DNA of 32,204 nucleotides from Betaproteobacteria bacterium (GCA_025356085.1 JANXUV010000219.1:1-32204); one strand, 5' to 3'. Counted from the stretch's first letter, positions 7,927 through 23,683 are shown. Made by a program: numbers and translations. The notes: a model not told the origin generated them from the letters alone.

Positions 7927-8876
7927 TGCAGCGATACGTCCAGCGGCTGTCCCGGCTTGAGTCGCGTGGCGTCCGCGGGATCCGACCGTGCTTCGACCAG
8001 GAACACCAGCTTCGCGCGCTGCTCACGGCTATAGAGCACCGGCGGCGTGTACTCGGCCTGGCGCGAAACGTAGGAGATCTTTGCCGGTATCGCCGCGCCG
8101 CATCCATCGCATGCAGCACGCACCGTCTGGCCGATCTTCAGCGCGCCAACCGCGGTTTCGGGGACGAAGAAGCGCAGCTTGATATTGCCCGGCGGCAGCA
8201 GGCTCACGACCGGATTGCCGGCGGCGACCCACTCACCCTCCGAATAGAAGGTGTCCTGCACCAGGGCCTTGGCCGACGAAGCGACGGCACGCTGCGCAAG
8301 GCGCCAGTCGCTTTGCGCCAGCACCGCGCGCGCCGTCTCGACGTCGGCCTGCGCCGCGGCGATTTCCTTGTCGCGGCCGACCGACATGCGCGAAAGCTGG
8401 ATCTGTGCCTCCGTTTCCGCTACGCGCGCGATGTCCCGTTTGTAATTTCCCTTCGCCTGGTCCAGGCCCGCGTCTGAAAGAAACCCCTTGGAATGAAGCG
8501 CCTCCTGCTGCTTCAGCTGCTGCGTCGAAAGTTCGCGCGCGGCGGTGGCCTGCGCTTCCTGTGCCCGCACGGCGTCCAGCTCCGGCTTTCTTTTGCCGGC
8601 GGCAAAGTTGGCGAGCTTCGCCTCGGCGTTGCGCAGCCGTCCCTCAGCCTCGCGCCGCGACGCCTTCTCGTTCTCCTGCTCCAGCGCGAACAGCGGCGCG
8701 CCGCTCTCGACCTCCTGGCCGCGGCTCACCCACCGCTTTTCCAGCCGGCCGGCGGCGGGCGCCGCCACCAGCACGTATTCGCCTTCCGCGTAACCCTGGA
8801 ATCCGGATACCGCCCGCTCGCCGCATCCCGCCATCAGCGTGCAAGCAACCAGCGCGGCGATCGCTAAACGGATCAT
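7923..8876 (-). CDS. HlyD-family periplasmic adaptor (membrane fusion) lipoprotein-like protein
   Basis: MIRLAIAALVACTLMAGCGERAVSGFQGYAEGEYVLVAAPAAGRLEKRWVSRGQEVESGAPLFALEQE...; long coiled-coil then barrel; lipobox-like LMAGC. Confidence 0.9.
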   Translation of the reverse strand: MIRLAIAALVACTLMAGCGERAVSGFQGYAEGEYVLVAAPAAGRLEKRWVSRGQEVESGAPLFALEQENEKASRREAEGRLRNAEAKLANFAAGKRKPELDAVRAQEAQATAARELSTQQLKQQEALHSKGFLSDAGLDQAKGNYKRDIARVAETEAQIQLSRMSVGRDKEIAAAQADVETARAVLAQSDWRLAQRAVASSAKALVQDTFYSEGEWVAAGNPVVSLLPPGNIKLRFFVPETAVGALKIGQTVRAACDGCGAAIPAKISYVSRQAEYTPPVLYSREQRAKLVFLVEARSDPADATRLKPGQPLDVSLQ

Positions 8877-9850
8877 TCCGCCCTCGCCCCAGAGAGCTTG
8901 ATCACCCCCGCCCACTTGGCGCGCTCGCTCTTGATGTAGGCGCCGAATTGCTCGGGCGTGCCAGGCGCGGGATCGAGGCCCTGGTTGTGCAGCGTCGCCT
9001 TGACGTCTTCCATGTTGAGGATTTTCGTCACCTCGGCGTTCAGCTGGTCGATGATCGCGCGCGGCGTCTTCGCGGGCACCACGATGCCGTACCAGTTGTT
9101 GGCATCGAACCCGGTCAGGCCGGTCTCGGAAATGGTCGGCAGCTCCGGCGTCAGCGACGAGCGCCTGACGGTGGTCACGGCGATGCCCTTGATGCGCCCG
9201 GCCTTGATCTGGGAAATGGCGCTCGCCGTCGTGGCAAAGACGAGCTGCACCTGGCCGCCGACCAGGTCCGTCATCGCCGGCCCGCCGCCCTTGTAGGGCA
9301 CGTGCACCAGCTTCACGCCCGCCATCAGGTTGAACAGCTCGATGGACAGGTGTCCCGTGGCGCCGATGCCCGAGGAGCCGGCCGACAGCGACTTCTGCTT
9401 CGCGAGCGCGATCAGCTCCTGCACCCAGTTGACCGGCACGGAGGGATGCAGGACCAGCACATTGGTCGCGTCCACCACCTGGATCACCGGCGCGAAATCG
9501 ACCTCCGGATCGAACTTCAGGTTGCCATAGAGGCTCGGGTTGATCGCAAGCGCCGCGATCGTACCCATGAGGATGGTGTAGCCGTCGGGCGCGGCCCGCG
9601 CCACCTGCTCGGTGGCGGTATTGCCGGCCGCGCCGGGCCGGTTCTCGACGATCACCTGCTGCCCCAGCAGTTCAGACAGCTTGAGTGCGACGGGGCGCGC
9701 GGTCAGGTCGGTGCCGCCGCCCGGCGCGAAGCCGACGATCATGCGGATCGGCCGCATCGGGTAGGTATCAGCCGGTAAGGCCGCAGGCGTTGCCGCGACC
9801 AAGGCAAGTATCGCGGAGATGAACCGCAGTTTCGAATTCAAATCAGCCAT
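8873..9850 (-). CDS. Bug-family (TctC-like) periplasmic substrate-binding protein
   Basis: YPMRPIRMIVGFAPGGGTDLTARPVALKLSELLGQQVIVENRPGAAGNTATEQVARAAPDGYTILMGT...; the longer ORF begins at 9901. Confidence 0.93.
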   Translation of the reverse strand: MADLNSKLRFISAILALVAATPAALPADTYPMRPIRMIVGFAPGGGTDLTARPVALKLSELLGQQVIVENRPGAAGNTATEQVARAAPDGYTILMGTIAALAINPSLYGNLKFDPEVDFAPVIQVVDATNVLVLHPSVPVNWVQELIALAKQKSLSAGSSGIGATGHLSIELFNLMAGVKLVHVPYKGGGPAMTDLVGGQVQLVFATTASAISQIKAGRIKGIAVTTVRRSSLTPELPTISETGLTGFDANNWYGIVVPAKTPRAIIDQLNAEVTKILNMEDVKATLHNQGLDPAPGTPEQFGAYIKSERAKWAGVIKLSGARAE

Positions 9851-9903
9851 GGTGCTATCTTTTGCAGTAATTCTATTCCCACCGAACATTCCAGGAGACA
9901 TAA

Positions 9904-10593
9904 ATGCTCAAGTTCTTCTTTAACGGCTCACCCAATCCGACCAAGGTCGCCCTGTTCCTCGAGGAGGCCGGCATTGCGTATGAACCGCATCCGGTGGACA
10001 CCCGCAAGGGCGAACAGTTCGGCGCCGCGTTCCTGGCGATCAACCCGAATGGCAAGGTGCCCGCAGTGGTCGACGGCGATGTGACCGTGTTCGACAGCAA
10101 CGCGATCCTGCTCTACCTCGCCGAAAAGACCGGCAAGTTCCTGCCGCCCGCGTCGGTACGCGGCGAAACCCTCTCCTGGCTGATGTTCGTCGCTACCGGC
10201 GTCGGCCCCTTTTCCGGCCAGGCGGTGCACTTCAAGCACTTCGCGCCCGAGAAAGTACCCTACGCCCACAACCGCTACCAGTACGAGGCGGCACGCCACT
10301 TCGGCGTTCTCGAAGCGCGCCTCGCCACACGCCGCTACATGGTTGGCGACGCCTACTCCATCGTCGACATGGAGGTCTGGGGCTGGGCGCGCATGATCCC
10401 GTTTATCATGGGCGACAGCGCATGGGACAAATTCCCCAACGTGAAGCGCCTGCACGACGACATCGGCGCCCGTCCTGCCGCCGCGCGCGCGGTCGCGCTG
10501 AAGGACAAGTTCAAGTTCAAGGCCGAGATGGACGACGAGGCGCGCGCGCATATGTTCAGGCACCTGGCTTCGGGAGCCACCGCCGCTGCCTAG
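9904..10593 (+). CDS. Glutathione S-transferase family protein
   Basis: MLKFFFNGSPNPTKVALFLEEAGIAYEPHPVDTRKGEQ...FLAINPNGKVPAVVDGDVTVFDSNAILLYLAEKTG. Confidence 0.93.
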   Translation: MLKFFFNGSPNPTKVALFLEEAGIAYEPHPVDTRKGEQFGAAFLAINPNGKVPAVVDGDVTVFDSNAILLYLAEKTGKFLPPASVRGETLSWLMFVATGVGPFSGQAVHFKHFAPEKVPYAHNRYQYEAARHFGVLEARLATRRYMVGDAYSIVDMEVWGWARMIPFIMGDSAWDKFPNVKRLHDDIGARPAAARAVALKDKFKFKAEMDDEARAHMFRHLASGATAAA

Positions 10594-10614
10594 CTTCTCA
10601 CCAGGGAAGTTGCG

Positions 10615-11541
10615 TCAGTTCAGTCCGGCCAGCACGCGCACGTGCTGGACCACGCTTCTGCCGAGCGCGGACAGCGCGTAGCCGCCTTCCAGCATCGATA
10701 CGATCCGGCCTTTCGCATGCCGGTCGGCGACCGCCTTCACCTGCTCGGTGACCCAGCGGTAGTCGGCGTCCTTCAGTTGCATCATCGCCATGTCGTCCTC
10801 GACGTGGGCGTCGAAGCCGGCCGAGAAAATTACCAGCTCCGGACGGAACTCGTCCAGCGCCGGCAACCAGTGCTGCGTCACCGCCTCGTGGAAGGGCTTG
10901 GAGCCTGCGCCCGCATGCAGGGGCACGTTCACCATGTTCGAAGCCGGCATCTCGGTGCCGCTGTAGGGATAGAACGGATGCTGGAAAGTCGAGGCCATCA
11001 GCACGCGCGGGTCGCCTTCGAAAATGTCCTCGGTGCCGTTGCCATGGTGCACGTCGAAATCGACGATCGCCACGCGCTCGAGGCCGTGCGCGTGGATGGC
11101 GTGGCGCGCCGCCACCGCCACGCTGTTGAAAATGCAGAAGCCCATCGGCCGCGCCCGGCAGGCGTGATGGCCTGGCGGGCGCACGCTGCAGAATGCGTTT
11201 TGAATTTTCTGCTGGAAGATCAGGTCGACGGCCTGCACGCCGGCACCCGCGGCGTGCAGGGCGGCGCTCAGCGTGAAGGGGTTCATCGCCGTGTCCGGAT
11301 CAAGGTGCACCGTGCCCGTTTCGGGCGCCGCCTCGCGGATCGCGCGCACGTATTCGATCGGATGCACGCGCGCGAGCTGCTCATCGGTGGCGAGCGGCGC
11401 CTGGTAGCGCTGCAGATAGCTGTCGACACCCGACGCAATCAACTGATCCTCGATCGCAATGAGGCGCGCCGGCTGCTCGGGATGGCCGGCCCCCATGTCA
11501 TGCTTCAGGCAGTCCGGGTGGGTGATGAACGCCGTGGGCAT
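10615..11541 (-). CDS. Histone-deacetylase-family (class II-like) deacetylase
   Basis: [20 protein letters not shown]...[30 protein letters not shown]...[18 protein letters not shown]...[13 protein letters not shown]...LEGGYAL. Confidence 0.95.
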   Translation of the reverse strand: MPTAFITHPDCLKHDMGAGHPEQPARLIAIEDQLIASGVDSYLQRYQAPLATDEQLARVHPIEYVRAIREAAPETGTVHLDPDTAMNPFTLSAALHAAGAGVQAVDLIFQQKIQNAFCSVRPPGHHACRARPMGFCIFNSVAVAARHAIHAHGLERVAIVDFDVHHGNGTEDIFEGDPRVLMASTFQHPFYPYSGTEMPASNMVNVPLHAGAGSKPFHEAVTQHWLPALDEFRPELVIFSAGFDAHVEDDMAMMQLKDADYRWVTEQVKAVADRHAKGRIVSMLEGGYALSALGRSVVQHVRVLAGLN

Positions 11542-11572
11542 AAGATCATGAATACTAACGTAGAATGTTTAT

Positions 11573-12509
<937 letters not shown>

Positions 12510-12514
<5 letters not shown>

Positions 12515-12546
12515 CGCTATCTTCCCCGCGTAAGCGGGGAGCTAGG
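12510..12546. terminator. Probable bidirectional intrinsic terminator between moxR and panE
   Basis: CCTAGC(12510-12515)...TCCCCGC-GTAA-GCGGGGA(12523-12540)GCTAGG(12541-12546)TTTT: nested stems with a GNRA-type loop; both convergent stop codons lie in the outer stem. Confidence 0.7.
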
Positions 12547-13459
12547 TTTTACCGGTGGCGTGCAACGCCAGAATATCGGCGATCGCACGATTCAGCGGTG
12601 TCGGCACGCCTTTGCTCTGACCCAGTTCCACCACGCCGCCAGCGAGCCAGCGGACCTCCAGCGGATTGCCTCGCTCAAGATCGTGGTGCATCGACGACGT
12701 CATGTCATAGGCCACATCGTCCGCAAGCTGGAGGCGCACCGCGGCATAGTCTTCGGGCAGGTCCACGCCGTGCGCCCGGCCGACCGCGACAACCTCCCGC
12801 ATCACGTCGAGCAGGAAAGCGCGGGTCCGTGGATTCTCCCGGATAGGGCCAATGGGCCTGCGAATTGTCGTCGTGGTCCCCGACAGCCCCACCAGAAATA
12901 CATACTTCTGCCAAATTTCCCGCAGGATATTCTCCGACAGTTCCGCCTTGATGCCGCCGGCGAGACAGGCCGACAAAAGCGCCTGCCCGCGAAGTGACCG
13001 GGAGCCATCGAACTCCCCGAACAGTAGCCGCTGCATCGGCCCCGTCTGGCGGATGACGCCCGGCCTGTCGATCGTCGTCGCGACGTAACCCACACCGCCC
13101 ATGAGGTGCGATTTTCCGTATGCGGCGCGCAAATACTGGTCTTTAAGAACGCCGTTCTGAAACGAAATGACCGTCGTGTCTGCGCCGACCAGCGGACGGA
13201 TCTGTTGCAACGCCGCCTCGGTGTCCCACAGCTTCACGCACAGCATCACGACATCGACGACGCCGATTTCGCCCGGATTATCCGTCGCATTGACACGGGG
13301 GATATGAACAGCTGAAGGCCCTTCAATACGCAGGCCCTCGTTGCGCATGGCCTGAAGGTGCTTGCCTCGGGCAACGAAGCGCACATCCGACCCTCCCTCA
13401 CAAAGGCGGGCGCCGAAAAAGCCGCCCAGCCCGCCCGAACCCATGATCGCAATGCGCAT
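12542..13459 (-). CDS. 2-dehydropantoate 2-reductase (ketopantoate reductase family)
   Basis: MRIAIMGSGGLGGFFGARLCEGGSDVRFVARGKHLQAMRNEGLRIEGP...VDVVMLCVKLWDTEAALQQIRPLVGADTTVISFQNGV. Confidence 0.92.
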   Translation of the reverse strand: MRIAIMGSGGLGGFFGARLCEGGSDVRFVARGKHLQAMRNEGLRIEGPSAVHIPRVNATDNPGEIGVVDVVMLCVKLWDTEAALQQIRPLVGADTTVISFQNGVLKDQYLRAAYGKSHLMGGVGYVATTIDRPGVIRQTGPMQRLLFGEFDGSRSLRGQALLSACLAGGIKAELSENILREIWQKYVFLVGLSGTTTTIRRPIGPIRENPRTRAFLLDVMREVVAVGRAHGVDLPEDYAAVRLQLADDVAYDMTSSMHHDLERGNPLEVRWLAGGVVELGQSKGVPTPLNRAIADILALHATGKT

Positions 13460-13476
13460 GGCCCCGACGTTCACGC

Positions 13477-14681
13477 CTAGACGATCATTCCGACCGTTGC
13501 GGCGGTCAGGCAGGTCGCCAGCGTGCCGGCAACGATGGATTTCATGCCGAGTGAGACGATTTCCGGACGGCGCTCGGGACACATGGTGCTCATGCCGCCG
13601 ATCATGATGCCGAGGCTGCCAAAGTTGGCGAAGCCGCACAGCGCGTAAGTCATCAGCAGGCGGCTGCGTTCGGAGAGTTCCGCGCTTTTCGCTAGATCGA
13701 TATAGGCCACCAGTTCGTTCAATACCGTCTTGGTGCCGAGCAACTGACCGGCGGCCTGCGCTTCAGTCCAGGGAATGCCGGCCAGCCAGGCGAGCGGCGC
13801 GAGGGCCCAGCCGAGAATGCCCTGCATCGAATAAGGAGCGATGACGATATTCACCAGCGTCACCAGCGCGACGAACACCACCAGCATGGCGATGATATTC
13901 ACCAGCAATTGCGCGCCGCCGAGCGTGCCCTGCGTCAGCGCATCCATGCTGCTGGAGGCTTCGGATTTGAGATCGAGGACCCCGCCGGTCGCCTGACCCT
14001 CAGGCGGCACCATCAGGAAAGAGACCACCAGCGCGGCGGGCGCGGAGACGATGGAGGCGATCAGCAGGTGCGCGACCGCGTCGGGCAGCACCCTGCCGAG
14101 AATGCTGGCGTAGAGGAACAGCACCGTGCCGGCGATCGAAGCCATGCCGCCCACCATGATCGCGAATAGTTCGCCGCGCGAAACGCGCGCCAGCCACGGC
14201 CGCACGAAGAGCGGCGCCTCGACCATGCCGACGAAGACGTTGGCCGCGGTTGACAGGCCGACCACGCCGCCGACGCCCATCGCGCGCTCGAGCAGCCAGG
14301 AGATCGCGCGCACCAGCCGCTGCAGCAGGCCCCAGTGGAACAGCAGCGCCGATAACGCGCTCATCACCAGCACGATCGGCAGGGCGCGGAAGGCAAGCAC
14401 GAAATTCGAGTTCGCATCAGTCACCGCAAAGGGTGCGGGCCCGCCGCCCAGAAAGCCGAAGACGAGCGACGTTCCGGCTTGCGTGGCTTTTTCCAGGGCG
14501 GTCAAAACATCGTTGAGAGCAAGAAACGCATCCTTGGCGAAGGGCAGCTTGAGGAACAGCAGCGCGAGCGCAAGCTGCAGCAGCAGGCCGGCGACTATCG
14601 CGCGCCACGGAACGGCTTTGCGGTTTTCACTGAACAGCCACGCGAGCACGACAAGCCCGGCAATGCCCGCCAGACCTTGAA

Positions 14682-14685
<4 letters not shown>
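13477..14685 (-). CDS. NupC/CNT-family concentrative nucleoside transporter
   Basis: MIQGLAGIAGLVVLAWLFSENRKAVPWRAIVAGLLLQLALALL...FVGMVEAPLFVRPWLARVSRGELFAIMVGGMASIAGTVLFLYA...LLGTKTVLNELVAYIDLA...ALCGFANFGSLGIMIGG. Confidence 0.93.
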
Positions 14686-15984
<1,299 letters not shown>

Positions 15985-15986
15985 AT

Positions 15987-16346
15987 ATGCGGTTCATGCA
16001 TTTCAATCCGGCGCTCTTGCGGCTGGCCGCGTCCGCGACCCTGATCGCCCTGATCGTTCTTTGCCTCGCCTGGGAGCTGTGGCTCGCGCCATTGCGGCCC
16101 GGCGGCTCCTACCTCGCGCTGAAGGCGGCGCCTCTCGGCATCCCGCTGCTCGGCATCCTGCTCGGCTGGCGCTACACCTACCAGTGGAGCTCGATGTTCG
16201 TGCTGGCTTACTTCACTGAAGGCGTGATGCGCGGCTGGAGCGATCGCGGCCCGTCGCAAACCCTCGCCCTGACCGAGGCGGCTCTCAGCGCGATTTTTTT
16301 CGCGGCGGTGGTGGCGTATGCGCGGCTGACGAGAGCAAACGCTTAG
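15987..16346 (+). CDS. DUF2069 membrane protein
   Basis: 119 aa hydrophobic protein: LIVLCLAWELWLAPLRPGGSYLALKAAPLGIPLLGILLGWRYTYQWSSMFVLAYFTEGVMRGWSD. Confidence 0.85.
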   Translation: MRFMHFNPALLRLAASATLIALIVLCLAWELWLAPLRPGGSYLALKAAPLGIPLLGILLGWRYTYQWSSMFVLAYFTEGVMRGWSDRGPSQTLALTEAALSAIFFAAVVAYARLTRANA

Positions 16347-17145
16347 CGGCGGAGTAGATCGGCACTTCGACAAGCTTGCCGTCGACTTTGGCGCGTTCTT
16401 TTCCTTCTTTTCTGGCCTGCTCGAACGATTGGACGATGCGTCTCGCGTTCTTCAACTCGACGGCAGAAATGGATAAAACCTTGTTGATTGCCTCGGCATG
16501 CCCGGTTGCGATGAGGCTTTTCATCCGGTAGCCCAACTGCTTCGCGTAGCGCGCATCCGCCGCCGCCCCCTTCGCATCGCTGAACGTATAAGGACAATCG
16601 ATCGCTTCCACGCCGGCAGCGCGGCATTCGACGAGGAAGCGGGCGCGCACGTAGGCAAGCTCTTCGCCGCCGCGGCTGCGGTTGGTGCCGAGGTCGGCGA
16701 CCATGTCTTCGCTCGCCACGAGCATGGCGATCACCTTCCGGCTCGCCTTGCCAATGGCGCAGGCATTCAGCAGGCCCGCGGCCGTCTCTACATTCGGCAC
16801 CAGATCGAAAGCGCCGCCGGTCGCGTGCTCGAGCGCCTTGACCTGGTCCGGCGAAACGACTTTCGGCATCAATACGATATCGGGCCGCCCCTTCAGTACT
16901 GCAGTCAGATCCTCGTGTCCGCACGATTCGAGCGGATTGACGCGCACCGCGGCGATCTTGCCGGCCTTGCGCCAGCGGTCGTACAGAACTGCCGCCCTCG
17001 CCCGCGCCTCGGGCCTGCGCTCCGGCGGCGTGAAGTCCTCGAGCTCTTGGATCAGGACATCGGCGCCCGAGCGCGCGGCCGCCTCATGAGCGGCCGCATC
17101 GGCACCCGGAACGAAAAGCCACGAACGGCGCGGGCGAGGACTCAA
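16285..17145 (-). CDS. HpcH/HpaI aldolase / CitE-like CoA ester lyase
   Basis: RRSWLFVPGADAAAHEAAARSGADVLIQELEDFTPPERRPEARARAA...AVRVNPLESCGHEDL...IVLMPKVVSPDQVKAL...LVPNVETAAGLLNA. Confidence 0.9.
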   Translation of the reverse strand: MSPRPRRSWLFVPGADAAAHEAAARSGADVLIQELEDFTPPERRPEARARAAVLYDRWRKAGKIAAVRVNPLESCGHEDLTAVLKGRPDIVLMPKVVSPDQVKALEHATGGAFDLVPNVETAAGLLNACAIGKASRKVIAMLVASEDMVADLGTNRSRGGEELAYVRARFLVECRAAGVEAIDCPYTFSDAKGAAADARYAKQLGYRMKSLIATGHAEAINKVLSISAVELKNARRIVQSFEQARKEGKERAKVDGKLVEVPIYSAAKRLLSSAAHTPPPPRKKSR

Positions 17146-17147
17146 GC

Positions 17148-18701
17148 TCAGTGCCGCGCCTGGTATTGCGGGTTGACCCGCTCTACCTTGCTCTCGATCT
17201 TGTTCAGCGCGCTGATGTAGGCCTTGGCCGAGGCGACGACGATGTCGGTGTCTGCGCCCACGCCGTTGACGATGCGCCCGCCCTTGGACAGCCGCACCGT
17301 GACTTCGCCCTGGCTCTCGGTACCCTGCGTCACCGCGTTCACCGAGAACAGCAGCAGTTCGGCGCCGCTCTTCGCCACCGATTCGATCGCCTTGAAGATG
17401 GCGTCCACCGGGCCGTCGCCTTTCGATTCGGCCTTCACGTCCTTGCCGTTCTGTTTCATCACGATGGTTGCGTGCGGCTTGTCGCTGGTGCCGCTGCCCT
17501 GGCTCATGCTCACCAGGCTCCAGACTTCGTCGCTCGCGATGCCCGCTTCCTGCGCCACCAGCGCGAGCAGGTCTTCGTCAAAGATCTCCGCCTTCTTGTC
17601 GGCCAGCTCTTTGAAGCGCACGAAGGCCTTGTTGTAGCCGTCGTCGCTCTCGAGCTCGACGCCGAGCTCCTTCAGGCGCTGCTTGAACGCGGTGCGCCCC
17701 GAGAGCTTGCCGAGCACGATCTTGTTGGCGGCCCAGCCCACGTCCTCGGCGGTCATGATCTCGTAGGTCTCACGCGCCTTGATCACGCCGTCCTGATGGA
17801 TGCCGGAGGCGTGCGCGAAGGCGTTCGCGCCGACCACCGCCTTGTTCGGCTGCACCACGAAGCCGGTGATCTGCGACACCAGCCTCGAGGCCGGCACGAT
17901 CTGCGTGGTGTCGATCCGGGTTTCCAGATTGAAGAAATCCTTGCGCGTGCGAAGCGCCATCACCACCTCCTCCAGCGAGGTGTTGCCGGCCCGCTCGCCC
18001 AGGCCGTTCATGGTGCACTCGATCTGGCGCGCGCCGCCGATGCGTACCGCGGCGAGCGAATTCGCCACCGCCATGCCGAGATCATTGTGGCAGTGCACGC
18101 TCCACACCGCCTTGTCTGAATTCGGGATTTTCTCCCGCAGCTTCCTGATCAATTCCCCGTACTGTTCCGGAACCGCATAGCCGACGGTGTCCGGAATATT
18201 GATGGTGGTCGCGCCTTCCTGGATCACCGCCTCGAGCACGCGGCAGAGGAAATCAATATCGGAGCGGCTCGCGTCCTCGGGCGAAAATTCGACGTCGGGG
18301 CATGCGTTGCGGGCGAACTTCACCGCGAGCTTGGCCTGCTCGAATACCTGGTCGGGCGTCATGCGCAGCTTCATCTTCATGTGCAGCTCGCTGGTGGCGA
18401 GAAAGGTGTGCACGCGCCAGGACTTCGCGCCCTTCAGCGCGTCGATGCAGCGCTGGATGTCCTTGTCGTTGGCGCGGGACAAGCCGGCCACGGTGCAATC
18501 CTTGATCACCCTGGCGATGGCGGCCACCGCCTCGAAATCGCCGTTGGAGGAGGCGGGAAAGCCGGCTTCGATCACGTCCACCTTGAGGCGCTCCAGCTGG
18601 CGCGCGATGCGCAGCTTCTCGTCCTTGGTCATGGAGGCGCCGGGCGACTGCTCGCCGTCGCGCAAGGTGGTGTCGAAAATGATCAATTTGCCTGTCGTCA
18701 T
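17148..18701 (-). CDS. leuA: 2-isopropylmalate synthase
   Basis: [54 protein letters not shown]...[49 protein letters not shown]. Confidence 0.97.
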   Translation of the reverse strand: MTTGKLIIFDTTLRDGEQSPGASMTKDEKLRIARQLERLKVDVIEAGFPASSNGDFEAVAAIARVIKDCTVAGLSRANDKDIQRCIDALKGAKSWRVHTFLATSELHMKMKLRMTPDQVFEQAKLAVKFARNACPDVEFSPEDASRSDIDFLCRVLEAVIQEGATTINIPDTVGYAVPEQYGELIRKLREKIPNSDKAVWSVHCHNDLGMAVANSLAAVRIGGARQIECTMNGLGERAGNTSLEEVVMALRTRKDFFNLETRIDTTQIVPASRLVSQITGFVVQPNKAVVGANAFAHASGIHQDGVIKARETYEIMTAEDVGWAANKIVLGKLSGRTAFKQRLKELGVELESDDGYNKAFVRFKELADKKAEIFDEDLLALVAQEAGIASDEVWSLVSMSQGSGTSDKPHATIVMKQNGKDVKAESKGDGPVDAIFKAIESVAKSGAELLLFSVNAVTQGTESQGEVTVRLSKGGRIVNGVGADTDIVVASAKAYISALNKIESKVERVNPQYQARH

Positions 18702-18790
18702 AGCCGCTCCTTGGGTGGATGCGCGCTGTTTACGCGCATTTTCCTTGCCGCCTTGGTGGGGCGGTTAAGGGGTACTGCCGAATTGGGGGG

Positions 18791-18886
18791 TTATTTTGTG
18801 CGCGCGGGGCGCAGCAGCAGCGCAGCCAGGAGCGCGAGGCTCAGGCTGGTAACGGTCGCAACGAGAAGGGCGGCTGCGGAAGTCAT
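18791..18886 (-). CDS. Leu-rich 31-aa mini-ORF upstream of leuA (putative leader peptide)
   Basis: MTSAAALLVATVTSLSLALLAALLLRPARTK*, 9 Leu in 31 aa; same strand as leuA, 89 nt upstream of its start. Confidence 0.35.
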   Translation of the reverse strand: MTSAAALLVATVTSLSLALLAALLLRPARTK

Positions 18887-18892
18887 GCGGGA

Positions 18893-18922
18893 ACTATAAC
18901 CGGAAAAACGGCACAAGGGCAA
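18893..18922 (-). promoter_or_regulatory. Putative sigma70-type promoter for the leuA transcript
   Basis: Minus strand TTGCCC (18917-18922), 18-nt spacer, TATAGT (18893-18898); predicted TSS at or next to the mini-ORF ATG. Confidence 0.4.
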
Positions 18923-18929
18923 CTAATGG

Positions 18930-19715
18930 CTAAACCGTTGCTTTGGCGCGACGCTGCAGGCCCCAGAGGACGTAGCCGGACAGCGCGTAGGCGAGGAACA
19001 GCAGGAACAGGACCACCGAGGGCTTGAGCGCGACCACCGCCATGCTCGCCGCGAACAGCGCCACCACGTAGAACGGCACCGCGCGCTTCAGGTTGATTTC
19101 CTTGAAGCTGTAGAACGGCACGCTGCTGACCATGGTGATGCCGGCGTACATGGTGAACACCCAGGCGATTATGCTCAACCAGAGCTCGCGGTCGATGCCG
19201 AAGTCGTCGAACACCCAGACCAGGCCCGCCACCAGCGCCGCCGCCATCGGGCTGGGCAGCCCCTGGAAGTAGCGCTTGTCGACTACGTCGATGTTGGTGT
19301 TGAAGCGTGCGAGGCGAAGCGCGGCGCCGGCACAGTAGACGAAGGCCGCGGTCCAGCCGAGCTTGCCGAGGTCCTTGAGCGCCCACTCGTACATCACCAG
19401 CGCCGGCGCGACGCCGAAAGACACCATGTCCGAGAGGCTGTCGTACTGGGCGCCGAAGTCGCTGGTGGTGTGGGTCATGCGCGCGATGCGCCCGTCCAGG
19501 CCGTCCAGCACCATCGCGACGAAAATCGCGATCGCGGCGTTTTCGAAGCGGCCGTTCATGGCCTGCACCACGGCATAGAAGCCGAAGAACAGCGCCGCGG
19601 TGGTGAAAAGATTGGGCAGCAGGTAGATGCCGCGCCGGCGCAGCGCGCCGATGCCGCGTGGACGCATCACATCCGACGATTCCTGCCTGCGCTCCTCGTC
19701 GCCGTGCTCATCCAT
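18930..19715 (-). CDS. pssA: CDP-diacylglycerol-serine O-phosphatidyltransferase
   Basis: IYLLPNLFTTAALFFGFYAVVQAMNGRFENAAIAIFVAMVLDGLDGRIARMTHTTSDFGAQYDSLSDMVSFGVAPALVMYEW (CDP-alcohol phosphatidyltransferase motif). Confidence 0.96.
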   Translation of the reverse strand: MDEHGDEERRQESSDVMRPRGIGALRRRGIYLLPNLFTTAALFFGFYAVVQAMNGRFENAAIAIFVAMVLDGLDGRIARMTHTTSDFGAQYDSLSDMVSFGVAPALVMYEWALKDLGKLGWTAAFVYCAGAALRLARFNTNIDVVDKRYFQGLPSPMAAALVAGLVWVFDDFGIDRELWLSIIAWVFTMYAGITMVSSVPFYSFKEINLKRAVPFYVVALFAASMAVVALKPSVVLFLLFLAYALSGYVLWGLQRRAKATV

Positions 19716-19721
19716 GCATTC

Positions 19722-20371
19722 TCAGCCCGCTTTCAACCTGGCAAGGATCGACTCCGTCGCGTACACCTTATCGCCAAGCGCCGCCTTCACTTCCGCGTCC
19801 AGCGGGAGGTATACGTCCACGCGCGAACCGAAGCGGATGAACCCGTAGCGTTGTCCTCTTTTCAGTCCGGCCCCCGAATCAACATAGCAAAGAATCCGGC
19901 GTGCGACCAAACCCGCGATCTGCACGCATGTGACGTTCTGCCGGTCGGCGGTTTCGATCCACAGGGCGTTTCTTTCATTCTCCAGTGATGCCTTGTCGAG
20001 CGCGGCGTTGAGGAACGAGCCGGCGTGGTACCAGCGCTGCTTCACTATGCCGTCCACGGGCGAGCGGTTGGAGTGCACGTTGAAGACATTCATGAATACC
20101 GAGATCTTCATCGCGTCGCGCTCGAGGTAGGGATCGCGCACCCTTTCCACCGCGACGATGCGGCCGTCGGCCGGCGACAGCACCGCCTGCGGGTCTTCCG
20201 GGATCTCGCGTGGCGGATCGCGGAAGAATTGGAGGATGAACAGCGCGATCGCCCAGCAGGGCAGCGCCCAGGCGAGGCCGAAGAAAACATGGATGTCCAG
20301 GGAAACGGCAACAGCGATCCCCAGGAACAGCCAACCCTCCCGAGCAACGATCGGGTGAGGATACCGCCGCA

Positions 20372-20372
<1 letters not shown>
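19722..20372 (-). CDS. psd: Phosphatidylserine decarboxylase proenzyme
   Basis: GTG start overlapping the ilvC stop; [14 protein letters not shown]...[45 protein letters not shown]...[17 protein letters not shown] (GS cleavage site). Confidence 0.95.
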
Positions 20373-23600
<3,228 letters not shown>

Positions 23601-23683
23601 GACAGTTTGGCCTGAGGCAGGAAAAGCATTCAAGATTAACGGCTTGCCGTGATCAGGTCAAGCAAGGCGGGTCAGTCCGGCAC

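Noticed and set aside
12521-12542. Possible type I-E CRISPR repeat (TTCCCCGCGTAAGCGGGGA)
   Set aside because: Only one copy seen in the window, no repeat-spacer periodicity, no cas genes, and its position between convergent stops plus a T-run explains it as a terminator.
18740-18760. Hairpin ATGCGCG-TAAACAG-CGCGCAT as an intrinsic terminator/attenuator of leuA
   Set aside because: No following U-run, so not reported as a terminator; mentioned only as part of the possible leader.
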